DNA from: Streptomyces iranensis
Lineage (GTDB): Bacteria > Actinomycetota > Actinomycetes > Streptomycetales > Streptomycetaceae
Length of the DNA stretch: 64,000 nt
Reading direction: 5' to 3'
NCBI RefSeq assembly: GCF_017874715.1
Contig: NZ_JAGGLR010000034.1
Span: 59,672 to 123,671 of the forward strand
Below, one piece after another: positions 50,350 to 58,662 of the stretch. Under the pieces are notes generated by a model. It searched no databases and was not told the origin of the DNA. It saw only the letters and a program-made list of their open reading frames with translations. The stretch's first letter is position 1. The number at the start of each line of letters is the position of its first letter. The position numbers and the translations under genes were made by a program.

Positions 50350-51702
50350 ATGACCCAATCGGACTTCCCGGCACCGCCACCGGGTTGCCCAGCCCACCGA
50401 GGTGGCGAGCGGGTACCGCTGCACGGGCCCGAGTTCGCGGCCGACCCGGAAGCCTTCTATACGCATCTGCGGTCGTATGGGCCGATCGCCCCGGTCGAGC
50501 TGTCCCCCGGTGTGAACGCCATGCTCGTCACGGACTACTCGGCGGCCCTCCAGGTGCTCCAGAACCCGGACTCCTTCGCCAAGGATGCCCGACGTTGGCG
50601 GGATTTCAACGAGGGCAAAATCCCCCAGAACAGTCCGGTTGTGCCCATGCTGGGATATCGTCCGAACTGTCTGTTTACCGACGGTGCGGAGCATATGCGG
50701 CTACGCCAGGCGGTAACGGACAGCCTGGCGGGGGTGGACCCGCACTGGCTGAGCCGCCATGTCGAGCAGGTCGCCTCGTATCTCATCTCCCAATTCAGTG
50801 CCCGCGGCACGGTCGATCTGCTCAACGACTACGCCAAGATGCTGCCGCTCCTGGTCTTCAACGAGCTTTTGGGCTGTCCGCCGGAAATCGGTGACCGACT
50901 GGTCTTCGGTACCTCGGGGATCTTCGACGGCGGGGTCGACGCGGAAAAGGCCAACGAAGAGTTGACCCAGGGCCTCATCGAGCTCGTTTCGCTCAAGCGG
51001 CGACAGCCGGGTAACGACGTCACGTCCCGGCTGATGCAACATGCCGCCAAACTGAGCGACGAGGAGATGATTCATCAGCTCGTCATGCTCATCTCGGCGG
51101 GTACCGAACCACAGCGGAATCTCATCGCCAACGGCCTCTGCCTGATACTGACCGACGAACGGTATTCGGGCGGTGGGCTGCTGGTGGAGGACGCCATCGA
51201 CGACGTCCTGTGGAATCAAGCCCCGATGGCGAACTATGCCCCGCACTATCCGGTACAGAACACGGAATTCGGCAACGCCCAACTCGATGCCGGTGATTTG
51301 ATTCTCATCAGCTTCGCTGCGGCAAATACGGATCCCAAGCTTTCCACGTCCCGCCAGTTCCTGAGCAAGCGGGCCCATCTCGCATGGAGCGCGGGACCGC
51401 ATGCCTGCCCGGCCAAGGACCCCGCTCAGCTCATCGCCGTGACGGCCATCGAGAAGCTGCTCAACCAGCTCCCCGACATCGAGCTCGCGGTGCCGGTGGA
51501 CAGCCTGACCTGGCGTCCGGGCCCGTTCCACCGAGCGCTTGCCGCACTGCCCGCCCGCTTCGTCCCGGTGCAGCCGCAGCGGTCCGCCGCAGCCCCGCCC
51601 GAACAGCGGCAGACTCCTTCGGCCACCCCGCACAGCCGTCCCCAGACAAAGCCGGAGAAGGGTAGCTGGTGGAGCTCCTTCCTGGCCTGGTGGAAGGTGT
51701 GA
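50350..51702 (+). CDS. cvnE: Conservon cytochrome P450 lacking ExxR (CYP157-like, CvnE)
   Basis: The 450-residue protein is a P450 by length and order of motifs, but key ones are changed. The I-helix is SAGTEPQRN. The K-helix site that should be ExxR reads DDVLWNQAP, with Asp and Trp in place of Glu and Arg. The heme loop is SAGPHACPAKDP, keeping the Cys. Conservon P450s of the CYP157 family are known to lack the invariant ExxR, and the sequence fits that group. It ends with a Pro/Gln linker and an amphipathic WWSSFLAWWKV tail. It is nine bases after cvnD, with GGAGC upstream. Confidence 0.88.
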   Translation: MTQSDFPAPPPGCPAHRGGERVPLHGPEFAADPEAFYTHLRSYGPIAPVELSPGVNAMLVTDYSAALQVLQNPDSFAKDARRWRDFNEGKIPQNSPVVPMLGYRPNCLFTDGAEHMRLRQAVTDSLAGVDPHWLSRHVEQVASYLISQFSARGTVDLLNDYAKMLPLLVFNELLGCPPEIGDRLVFGTSGIFDGGVDAEKANEELTQGLIELVSLKRRQPGNDVTSRLMQHAAKLSDEEMIHQLVMLISAGTEPQRNLIANGLCLILTDERYSGGGLLVEDAIDDVLWNQAPMANYAPHYPVQNTEFGNAQLDAGDLILISFAAANTDPKLSTSRQFLSKRAHLAWSAGPHACPAKDPAQLIAVTAIEKLLNQLPDIELAVPVDSLTWRPGPFHRALAALPARFVPVQPQRSAAAPPEQRQTPSATPHSRPQTKPEKGSWWSSFLAWWKV

Positions 51703-51858
51703 TGTTGTCCACAATTCGAACTTATTTCGCCCTGAATGAATGTTCAATCACGGGGGTAGAACCAATCGCGGATTCGCGTGATCCATACATCACTCTGGGT
51801 AATCCGCACGAAATAAGATAAATGGCGACCCGGGGTATGTGGACTTGAAGGAGTCATT

Positions 51859-53115
51859 GTGGAATCTGTCGCTGCCGGCACCATGGTCGACCGACGTTCC
51901 GTGGTTTCACTCATGTCCCGCCTGCGCTCATCGCGTGGACAGTCGAACCCCTACCCCATATACGCGAAACTCAAAGCGATGGGAGATGTCGTACCCGCAC
52001 CCTGGGGCGGCTATCTCCTCCTCTCCCATGACATCTGCGATCACGTGTTGCGCAGCAAGAAATGGGCGACTTTTGATGCTGAATGGCGGGCGCGGCAAGG
52101 CCCTGGAAATCGCTGGACCGCGCCCGCCGCTCATATGCTCAGCCAAACTCTCCAGGGGCTGAATCCGCCGTTGCACACTCTCCAGCGGAGGTCCCTGGGG
52201 AACATCTTCGACACCAGCACTCTGGAGTCCCTTCGGGGCCCCGTCTCACGCATCGCCGATACGCTGCTCGACCGGCTGGCCGAGCAGCTGCGCACCACCA
52301 AGGAAGCGGATTTCGCTACCATGGTCGGCGAAGAAATGCCAGCGGCGACAATCAGCCACTGGCTGCGCCTTCCGCACTCCGATCACGACCTGCTCAAGTC
52401 CCTGACGCACGGTCAGGCGTACGCCCAGGAACTCCTGCCCTCCAAGAGCCAACTGGCCCAGGCGAACGAGGCCGCAGGCGGTCTACGCGAGTATTTCACC
52501 CCGGTCATCCGGGAGCGCCGAAAGGCCCTTGGCAACGATGTCCTCTCCGACTGGATCCGGGTCTGGGACGAGATCGAGCCGGACCGCGCCGTCGCCGACG
52601 AAACCCTGTACCACCTGGTGATGTTCATCGTCATCGCCTCGCTGGAGACCACCTCGACCCTGCTCTCCAACATGGTGTGGCTGCTCGATCAGCACCCCGG
52701 GACCCTGGCCTGGCTGCGGTCCCACCCCGAGCAGGTGCCACAGGCCGTCGAGGAAGTGCTCCGCTACGACCCGCCGATCCATCTGACCACCCGGGTCGCC
52801 ACCGAGGACACGGTCCTCTCCGGCTTTCGCATATCGAGAGACGAAGTGGTGCACGTGATGCTCGCCGCCGCCAATCACGACCCGGACCACCACACCGACC
52901 CCGACACCTTCGACATCACCCGCGCGGGAAGTCACCTCGGTTTCGGTGGCGGAATCCATTACTGCATCGGAGCGGCCCTGGCCCGCTTGGAGGCCACAGT
53001 TCTGCTGGAGTCCCTCATCAGGCGTTTTCCGACCCTCCGGGTCACCACTCCTCCGGTCTGGGAGCCCCGGGTCGCCTTCCGGCGACTCACCGCGCTCCAT
53101 GTGACCGAGCGCTGA
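51859..53115 (+). CDS. Second conservon-linked cytochrome P450
   Basis: The 418-residue P450 has intact ExxR (AVEEVLRYDPP) and heme motif (GFGGGIHYCIGAALARLE). The I-helix is VIASLETTST, where the usual Gly is Ser. Conservons often carry a CYP157-type P450 followed by another P450 (CYP154 in S. coelicolor); the position fits, but I cannot assign the family of this one. The GTG start at 51859 follows AAGGAG. The 156-nt gap after the previous gene is A+T-richer and may contain its own promoter. Confidence 0.9.
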   Translation: MESVAAGTMVDRRSVVSLMSRLRSSRGQSNPYPIYAKLKAMGDVVPAPWGGYLLLSHDICDHVLRSKKWATFDAEWRARQGPGNRWTAPAAHMLSQTLQGLNPPLHTLQRRSLGNIFDTSTLESLRGPVSRIADTLLDRLAEQLRTTKEADFATMVGEEMPAATISHWLRLPHSDHDLLKSLTHGQAYAQELLPSKSQLAQANEAAGGLREYFTPVIRERRKALGNDVLSDWIRVWDEIEPDRAVADETLYHLVMFIVIASLETTSTLLSNMVWLLDQHPGTLAWLRSHPEQVPQAVEEVLRYDPPIHLTTRVATEDTVLSGFRISRDEVVHVMLAAANHDPDHHTDPDTFDITRAGSHLGFGGGIHYCIGAALARLEATVLLESLIRRFPTLRVTTPPVWEPRVAFRRLTALHVTER

Positions 53116-53139
53116 AAGACGCCGAACGCGAGGACTGCC

Positions 53140-53910
53140 ATGTTCAAGGACCGCAAGACCCTGCACATCACCGGCAACGGACCCGAACTACGAGTGGAAC
53201 TCAACAGTCCGGAAACTGGCAACGCCATCAGCGAGGAGATCCTCGACGACCTTCTCGCGGTGCTGGAGGAAGTGCACGATCGGCCGGAAATACGGGTGGT
53301 CGTACTCTCCGGTGCCGGCCCCGATTTCTGCCTGGGCGGAGACCGCCGGGAATTCACCGGACAACTGGCCGACGACCCCACCGCATCGAGGCTGCGGACC
53401 ATCGGCGGCAAGGCACGCAGAGTATGCGACGCGCTCGCCACCACCACCGCCGTGACCATCGCCCGGCTGCACGGACAGGTCATGGGGGCCGGTCTGGCCC
53501 TCGCCCTCTTCTGCGATCTGCGCATCGGCGCGTCCGACAGCCGCTTCCGCCTGCCCGAGCTGGCCCTCGGCATCCCGGCCGCCTGGGGCGGTTCGCTGCC
53601 ACGGCTGCTGCACGAGGCGGGCGCCGCCAGGATCCGCGAGCTGATCCTGACCGGGAACAGCTTCGACGCCGCCCGTGCGGAACAGCTCTCCGTTCTCCAC
53701 CGAGTCGTGCCCGAAATCGAACTGGACGACGCGATCGACGAGTGGTCCAGACCCGTGATACGGCGCTCGGCCGCGGCCCTGCGCGCTACCAAGACGTTGT
53801 TGAACTCCTACTCGGCCGCCTCCCGACTCGGCGACACGACCTTGCTGGACGCCGAATTGCTGACGGCCGTGGTCGCGGCCGGACGCGAGAAGTCCGAGCG
53901 CCGGAGGTAG
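53140..53910 (+). CDS. Enoyl-CoA hydratase/isomerase-family protein
   Basis: The 256-residue crotonase-fold protein has the oxyanion segment GAGPDFCLGGDRREF and a second LHGQVMGAGLALALFCDLRIG (two pieces of the CoA-binding core). The catalytic Glu position reads FRLPELALGIPAAWGG, keeping one Glu. It lies 24 nt after the second P450, so it is probably part of the same transcription unit. A crotonase is not a standard conservon gene, so it may act on the same substrate as the P450. Confidence 0.88.
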   Translation: MFKDRKTLHITGNGPELRVELNSPETGNAISEEILDDLLAVLEEVHDRPEIRVVVLSGAGPDFCLGGDRREFTGQLADDPTASRLRTIGGKARRVCDALATTTAVTIARLHGQVMGAGLALALFCDLRIGASDSRFRLPELALGIPAAWGGSLPRLLHEAGAARIRELILTGNSFDAARAEQLSVLHRVVPEIELDDAIDEWSRPVIRRSAAALRATKTLLNSYSAASRLGDTTLLDAELLTAVVAAGREKSERRR

Positions 53911-53938
53911 GGATTCGCCGCCGGTTCACGGCCGGCGC

Positions 53939-54358
53939 TCAACCATTGCCGAACGAGCCGCTGCCGCCCTCGCGCCAGTTGGGCCGGTCCTCGGTACCGC
54001 GCTTGCCGGAGTCGCGGGTCCCGGGGCCGCCCAGCTCGGACGGGAACCGGCGGCTGCCGTCCCGCTGCAGCTCATCGGGCTCGCGGTTCTGGGTGACATA
54101 GCCGACGCTGTCCTGGTCGTCCTGGTGCCCCGGGCCACGGCCCGCCGCCCGCGCCTCGTGGTCGGCCTCCTGGGCCTTCTGCCAGGAACCGGCGCGGCGC
54201 TGCGGCTGCTGGGGCGGAACCGGCTCACGGGCCCGTAGCCGTATCCCCCACCACACGGCCCCGAAGCACAGGATCACGACCACCAGCCCGACGATGAACG
54301 GCCCCGTCCCGACCAGCAGGTCCCGGGTCACGGCGAGATCCTCGGTGTACGTATCCAT
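53939..54358 (-). CDS. DUF6479-like small membrane protein
   Basis: The 139-residue protein has one membrane helix (FIVGLVVVILCFGAVWWGIRLRAREP, split over about residues 21-46), then a disordered Arg/Gly/Asp-rich tail with VTQNREPDELQRDG. This resembles DUF6479 proteins of Streptomyces, of unknown role. The start at 54358 lacks a ribosome site. The gene converges with the crotonase gene; a weak hairpin at 53919-53937 lies between them. Confidence 0.7.
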   Translation of the reverse strand: MDTYTEDLAVTRDLLVGTGPFIVGLVVVILCFGAVWWGIRLRAREPVPPQQPQRRAGSWQKAQEADHEARAAGRGPGHQDDQDSVGYVTQNREPDELQRDGSRRFPSELGGPGTRDSGKRGTEDRPNWREGGSGSFGNG

Positions 54359-54492
54359 GGCGGCCGGGTACCCGGACCCGACCGGATATCACTCCGGCCC
54401 CTCGGGGTCACACCCGGCCCCGCGGCACCGCCGGGCGTCACCGGGGAGCCGCGCGTCACCGGGGAGCCTCGCGCCGCCGGGGAGCCCCCGCG

Positions 54493-55515
54493 TCACCGTG
54501 CCGCGGACCCCTCCGCCGCGGACCCCTCCGCCGCCCGGATCGCGTCACGGTAGGCGCGGGCCGCCGCGCGCAGCGCCGCCTCCGGGTCCACGCCGTCCGC
54601 CTCGGCGCGCACCGCGAGCGCCAGCAGCTCATAGCCGATGCCCGCCCCGTCCGGCAGGGCCACGTCGAGCCCGGCCATCCGGGCGCGGAAGGCCAGCTTG
54701 GCGGTCAGCGCGAGCGAGGGCTGACCGAGCGGCACCCCTTCGGTGACCGAATCGCGCCGCTTCTCGGCCGCCTTGGTCCGCAGCCAGTGGCGCCGGACGT
54801 CCTCCGGGGTCTCGGCGGCCTCGTCGCCGAAGACATGCGGATGGCGGTGGATCAGCTTGTCCACGATGCCGCCCGCCACATCGTCGATCGAGAACGGGTG
54901 CTCGGGGTCGTCCTGGGCGATCCGGGCGTGGAAGACGACCTGGAGCAGCACATCTCCGAGCTCCTCGAGCAGCGCCTCGCGGTCGCCTTCTTCGATGGCC
55001 TCGACGAGTTCGTACGCCTCCTCGATGCCGTATTTGACCAGCTCCTCGTTGGTCCGGGTGCCGCTCCACGGGCACTCGGCGCGGACCCGATCCATGACCT
55101 GCACCAGATCGAGCAGCCGCGCGCCCGGCAGATCGTAGGAACCGGGCAGCAGCTCCAGGTCCGGCATCGCCTCGCGGCCGGATCCGGCCAGTCGCGCCAG
55201 CCCGTCGGTCAGCTCGGACTCGCCCTCGGCCGAGGTGATCACGACGGCCGTGCGGCCGCCCTCCGCCACGCAGTAGTCGACCAGCTCGCGCGCGCCCGGC
55301 GCGGCGCCCGGCTCCACCTCGACGCCCGCATCCCGCAGATAGGGCAGCTGCGGATGGTCCGGATCGCCGGCGAGCACCCGGTGGGCACCGCGCAGCGCCT
55401 GCCAGGCGGGCCAGGACAGCAGTCCGGGCGCCACCCGGTGACTGGTGGTGAGGAGGACGATGCGCCCGGTGGGGGCGGCGGCGTCGGCGGGGACGGGCGA
55501 GTCGGGTGCGGTCAC
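54493..55515 (-). CDS. mazG: Nucleoside triphosphate pyrophosphohydrolase MazG
   Basis: The 340-residue protein has an N-terminal region with tetrapyrrole-methylase-like features (PTGRIVLLTTSHRVAPGLL), then a MazG domain. The domain is marked by CPWSGTRTNEELVKYGIEEAYELVEAIEE and ELGDVLLQVVFHARIA, whose Glu/Asp residues bind Mg. MazG hydrolyses (d)NTPs, including oxidised nucleotides, to monophosphates. GTG 55515 has a -10-like TACGTT six bases upstream and AAGG, consistent with a leaderless or near-leaderless start. The C-terminus ends in a short GSAAEGSAA repeat. Confidence 0.92.
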   Translation of the reverse strand: MTAPDSPVPADAAAPTGRIVLLTTSHRVAPGLLSWPAWQALRGAHRVLAGDPDHPQLPYLRDAGVEVEPGAAPGARELVDYCVAEGGRTAVVITSAEGESELTDGLARLAGSGREAMPDLELLPGSYDLPGARLLDLVQVMDRVRAECPWSGTRTNEELVKYGIEEAYELVEAIEEGDREALLEELGDVLLQVVFHARIAQDDPEHPFSIDDVAGGIVDKLIHRHPHVFGDEAAETPEDVRRHWLRTKAAEKRRDSVTEGVPLGQPSLALTAKLAFRARMAGLDVALPDGAGIGYELLALAVRAEADGVDPEAALRAAARAYRDAIRAAEGSAAEGSAAR

Positions 55516-55529
55516 CCTTGCAACGTAAC

Positions 55530-56147
55530 TTACGCCTGCTCGGGGGTACCGCCGGAGGTGCGCAGCCAGGCCTCCTTGGCCAGGACGGCGGTGCCCTGGG
55601 TGTTGTCCCACTTTCCGTAGCGGGGGTTCACCCGGATGTCGAGCGCCTTGGAGGTCTGGGTGAACACCTCATTGACCTTGGAGGTGCCCAGCTTGCGCAG
55701 CAGCGCGTTGCGCGTGAGGTCCATCCGGACCGCCTCGTCGATCCCGCCGGGCGCGATGCCCTGCTGGAGATACAGGGCGCGCAGGGCGGTGGCCCCGCCG
55801 CTCTGCTTCTCGGCGGCGGAGCGGGCGCGCTGGACCTCGCGGCGGCTGGGGCTGATCCCGTTGTCCTTACCGGCCCGCTCGATCACCCGGAACTGGATCA
55901 TCCGGATCAGTGTGTCCTGGTTCAGCCGACCGCTGCCCGCGACCATCTGGGCCGCCCTCGGGTCGCTGCTCTGGGCCTGCCGGACGGCCTTGACCTGCGC
56001 TTGGAGCTGGGACACGGTGATCCGGCCACCGTCCAGGACCGCCGCGGCACCGGGCCGCGGGGCATCGCCGCACGCGGTGATCAGCGGCGCGGAGAGCAGC
56101 AGCGCGGACGCGGCGGAGACGGTGAGCGCAGTACGGCGGCGGATCAT
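55530..56147 (-). CDS. SurA-like lipoprotein
   Basis: The 205-residue lipoprotein has a basic n-region (IRRRTALT), a hydrophobic core and lipobox ITAC (Cys about residue 26). The rest resembles the N-terminal chaperone domain of SurA/PrsA proteins (GRITVSQLQAQVKAV, a helix-rich LIQF region) without the PPIase domain. It is expected on the outside of the membrane. ATG 56147 follows GGGAGG. It lies 14 nt upstream of mazG. Confidence 0.8.
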   Translation of the reverse strand: MIRRRTALTVSAASALLLSAPLITACGDAPRPGAAAVLDGGRITVSQLQAQVKAVRQAQSSDPRAAQMVAGSGRLNQDTLIRMIQFRVIERAGKDNGISPSRREVQRARSAAEKQSGGATALRALYLQQGIAPGGIDEAVRMDLTRNALLRKLGTSKVNEVFTQTSKALDIRVNPRYGKWDNTQGTAVLAKEAWLRTSGGTPEQA

Positions 56148-56291
56148 TGAGCCTCCCGGCAGAGATCGTGCGGCGCGACAAACGATCTGGCGTTGATCGA
56201 TGGTATGGAGTCGGCGCGGCCTAGGCCACTGATTGGACAACGATTCACCACGGTCTTGGTCAGCCTCCCGGCCGCGCCCGGCCTCGGCAGG

Positions 56292-56975
56292 CTAGCGCGC
56301 GGGCAGTTTCGTGCCGGGGCAGCCGCCCAATACCCGCCGCATCGCGCCCTTCTCGGCCCCGGTCACCCACAGCCGGTACGTCTTCTTCACCGCCACCTGG
56401 TGCGCCACATAGTCACAGCGGTACGCCTTGTTGGGCGGCAGCCAGGTCGCCGCGTCGCCGTCGCCCTTACGGCGGTTGGCGGAGGCGTCCACGGCGATCA
56501 GATTGAGCCGATCGTTGGCGAACTCCAGGCGCCTGTCCCGATCCCATTTCCGGGCGCCCTTCTGCCAGGCGTCCGACAGCGCGACCACATGGTCGATGTC
56601 CACCTTGCTGTGGCCCCGGACGAACCGGACGTCGCGGCCGGTGTACGGATCGTCGGTGAGCGTGCCCGAGGTGACCAGGCAGTGGCCGTCGCGGAACCTC
56701 ACGTCCTCAAGGTCGCGCTTGAGGATGTCATCGCGGGTCCCGCAGCCGTTGTCGTCGGTGTCCACCCACGAGCTGCCGAACTCGCTCCGCTCGTAACCCG
56801 TCTTCGGCGCACGGCCCTTGACTGTGAGCGAGGACACAGCCGCCAGGGCCGAGCCGGACGCCGCGGGCCGACTCGGACCGCCTCCGCCCTCGTCATCGCC
56901 CTTGCCGTCCTGGTCACCGGCCTTGCAGCCGCCGACCGCCAGCAGCGCGGCCAGCACCGCCGCGGAACTTCGCAT
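56292..56975 (-). CDS. Secreted HNH nuclease (DUF1524-type) lipoprotein
   Basis: The 227-residue protein has a short signal with lipobox VGGC (Cys near 16), a Gly/Ser/Asp linker and a DUF1524/HNH nuclease domain. IDHVVALSDAWQKGA contains the catalytic DH of the HNH core, and FANDRLNLIAVDASANRRKGDG supplies the metal-binding N and H positions. Such Streptomyces proteins are extracellular nucleases. Upstream spacing of the ribosome site (GGGACGG) is long, so the start is uncertain. It is divergent from the DUF2079 gene. Confidence 0.88.
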   Translation of the reverse strand: MRSSAAVLAALLAVGGCKAGDQDGKGDDEGGGGPSRPAASGSALAAVSSLTVKGRAPKTGYERSEFGSSWVDTDDNGCGTRDDILKRDLEDVRFRDGHCLVTSGTLTDDPYTGRDVRFVRGHSKVDIDHVVALSDAWQKGARKWDRDRRLEFANDRLNLIAVDASANRRKGDGDAATWLPPNKAYRCDYVAHQVAVKKTYRLWVTGAEKGAMRRVLGGCPGTKLPAR

Positions 56976-57058
56976 CGGTATGCGAAACCGTCCCTGCAAC
57001 CTTCCCGCCCCCTTCGCGTATCTTTTCGCACAGACCGCCCACACGATAAGGACCCTGG

Positions 57059-58522
57059 ATGGACACGGCCGCAACCGCTCCGCCCGGCACCGGCGCCGAG
57101 GGGGCGACCGCCGTCATCAGGGGGCGTACCCGGCTTCTCACGAGGGCAGGCGTACTGCGGCAGCCGCGGGCCGATCCGTACTGGCTGGCCCTCGCCCTCT
57201 TCGCCGCCTTCACGGCGCTGTCGGTCTGCCGCTACCGCCGCATGGCCACCATGTCCTGGGACCTGGGCATCTTCGAGCAGGCGATACGGGCGTACGCGCA
57301 CTTCCAGGCGCCCATAGCCGATCTCAAGGGCCCCGGCGCCAATATCCTCGGCGACCACTTCAGCCCCATAACGGCCCTGCTCGGCCCCGTCTACCGGGTC
57401 TTCCCCGGCCCGGTCACCCTGCTGGTCGCGCAGGCGGCGCTGTTCGCCGTCTCCGCCGTCCCCGTCACCCGCGTCGCCGCCCGGCTGCTGGGGCGCGGCC
57501 GGGGGCTCGCGATCGGCATCGCCTACGGGGTGTCCTGGGGCCTCCAGCGCGCCGTGGACTTCGACTTCCACGAGATCTGCTTCGCCGTTCCGCTCATCGC
57601 CTTCTCCCTGGAGGCGGTGATCCGCAGGCGCTGGTACGCCGCGCTGCTGTGGGCCGCCCCGCTGGTCTTCGTCAAGGAGGACATGGGCGCCACGGTGGCC
57701 GCGCTGGGCGCGGTCGTCTGGATCCGGGCCCGGCGCGACCCGGCGCGCGGCCCCCGCGCCGTCCCGCTCGCCGTCGCGCTGATGGGCTTCGGCGTCGCGG
57801 TCTCGGCGCTCGCGCTCGGCGTCGTCATCCCCGGCTTCAACGGCGCCGGCTCGTACGACTATTGGGACAAGGTCGGCAGCGGCGGTGACCAGACCGGCAC
57901 GATCCCGTTCGGCACCGCGCTGCGCACCCTGCTGTGGATCCTGCTGCCGACCACCGGGCTGCTGGCGCTGCGCTCCCCGCTGCTGCTGGCCGCCGTGCCC
58001 ACCCTCGGCTGGCGCTTCCTCTCCCACGACGACCACTACTGGGGCACCGACTGGCACTACAGCGCGGTGCTGATGCCGGTCGTCCTGCTGGCCCTGGTGG
58101 ACGCCCTGGACCGGGTCCGCGACACCCAACGGGCCTGGCTCGCCTCGTACGCCCGTCAGCTGCCCGCCGCGGTGTGCGGCGCGGCCCTGGCGCTGTCGTC
58201 CTCCATGCCGCTGTACGGCCTCACCCAGGGCGCCACATACGACAAGTCCCCGCAGACGCGGGCGGTGGAGCGGCTGCTGGACCGGATCCCGGACGGGGCG
58301 ACGGTGGAGGCCAACGTCGGGCCGATAAGCCGGCTCACCAGCCGCTGCCGGGTGCTGTGGGTCGGCGCCACGCAGGACATACGGCCGGACTACATAGCCC
58401 TCCAGGAGCCGCCGGAACGCACCGAGCGGCAGGTGATCGAGTACGCCGGGCAGCTCCACCCGGGCAGCTCGTACACGCCCGTGGGCTCCACGTCGGGGTA
58501 CTTCGTCCTCAAGCGGGGCTAG
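57059..58522 (+). CDS. DUF2079 multispan membrane protein
   Basis: The 487-residue protein has about nine to ten hydrophobic helices. DUF2079 signatures are SWDLGIFEQAIRAYAHFQAP (about 65-84), GDHFSPITALLGPVY and VDFDFHEICFAVPL. The family resembles GT-C-type glycosyltransferases in topology, with the conserved Asp/His region on the outer face, but no activity has been shown. The start has AAGGA upstream. The C-terminal 130 residues (from about 340) form a soluble domain with PDGATVEANVGPISRL. Confidence 0.88.
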   Translation: MDTAATAPPGTGAEGATAVIRGRTRLLTRAGVLRQPRADPYWLALALFAAFTALSVCRYRRMATMSWDLGIFEQAIRAYAHFQAPIADLKGPGANILGDHFSPITALLGPVYRVFPGPVTLLVAQAALFAVSAVPVTRVAARLLGRGRGLAIGIAYGVSWGLQRAVDFDFHEICFAVPLIAFSLEAVIRRRWYAALLWAAPLVFVKEDMGATVAALGAVVWIRARRDPARGPRAVPLAVALMGFGVAVSALALGVVIPGFNGAGSYDYWDKVGSGGDQTGTIPFGTALRTLLWILLPTTGLLALRSPLLLAAVPTLGWRFLSHDDHYWGTDWHYSAVLMPVVLLALVDALDRVRDTQRAWLASYARQLPAAVCGAALALSSSMPLYGLTQGATYDKSPQTRAVERLLDRIPDGATVEANVGPISRLTSRCRVLWVGATQDIRPDYIALQEPPERTERQVIEYAGQLHPGSSYTPVGSTSGYFVLKRG

Positions 58523-58579
58523 GGTCTGTCCGGCTAGGGGTTGTCCGGCGGACCGTGCCGCCTGCGGCGGGCTGCTCCC

Positions 58580-58662
58580 CTCCCCGCCCCTTCCCACAAC
58601 TGGGACTCCGCCCCAGACCCCGCTCCTCAAACTCCCCCAGCTACCGCTGGGAGGTGCCCCCT
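58580..58662. repeat. Dispersed Streptomyces repeats, including hairpin repeat copy 2
   Basis: 58580-58631 matches the repeat at 63569-63634 (CCCCGCCCCTTCCC, CTCCGCCCC, CCCCGCTCCTCAA). 58632-58662 is identical to the hairpin repeat at 5922-5952. The right end encodes the last residues of the minus-strand VOC-domain gene. Confidence 0.8.

Noticed and set aside
45938..53910. A secondary-metabolite gene cluster because three P450s lie close together
   Set aside because: No PKS, NRPS, terpene synthase or other core enzyme is present; two of the P450s belong to the conservon.
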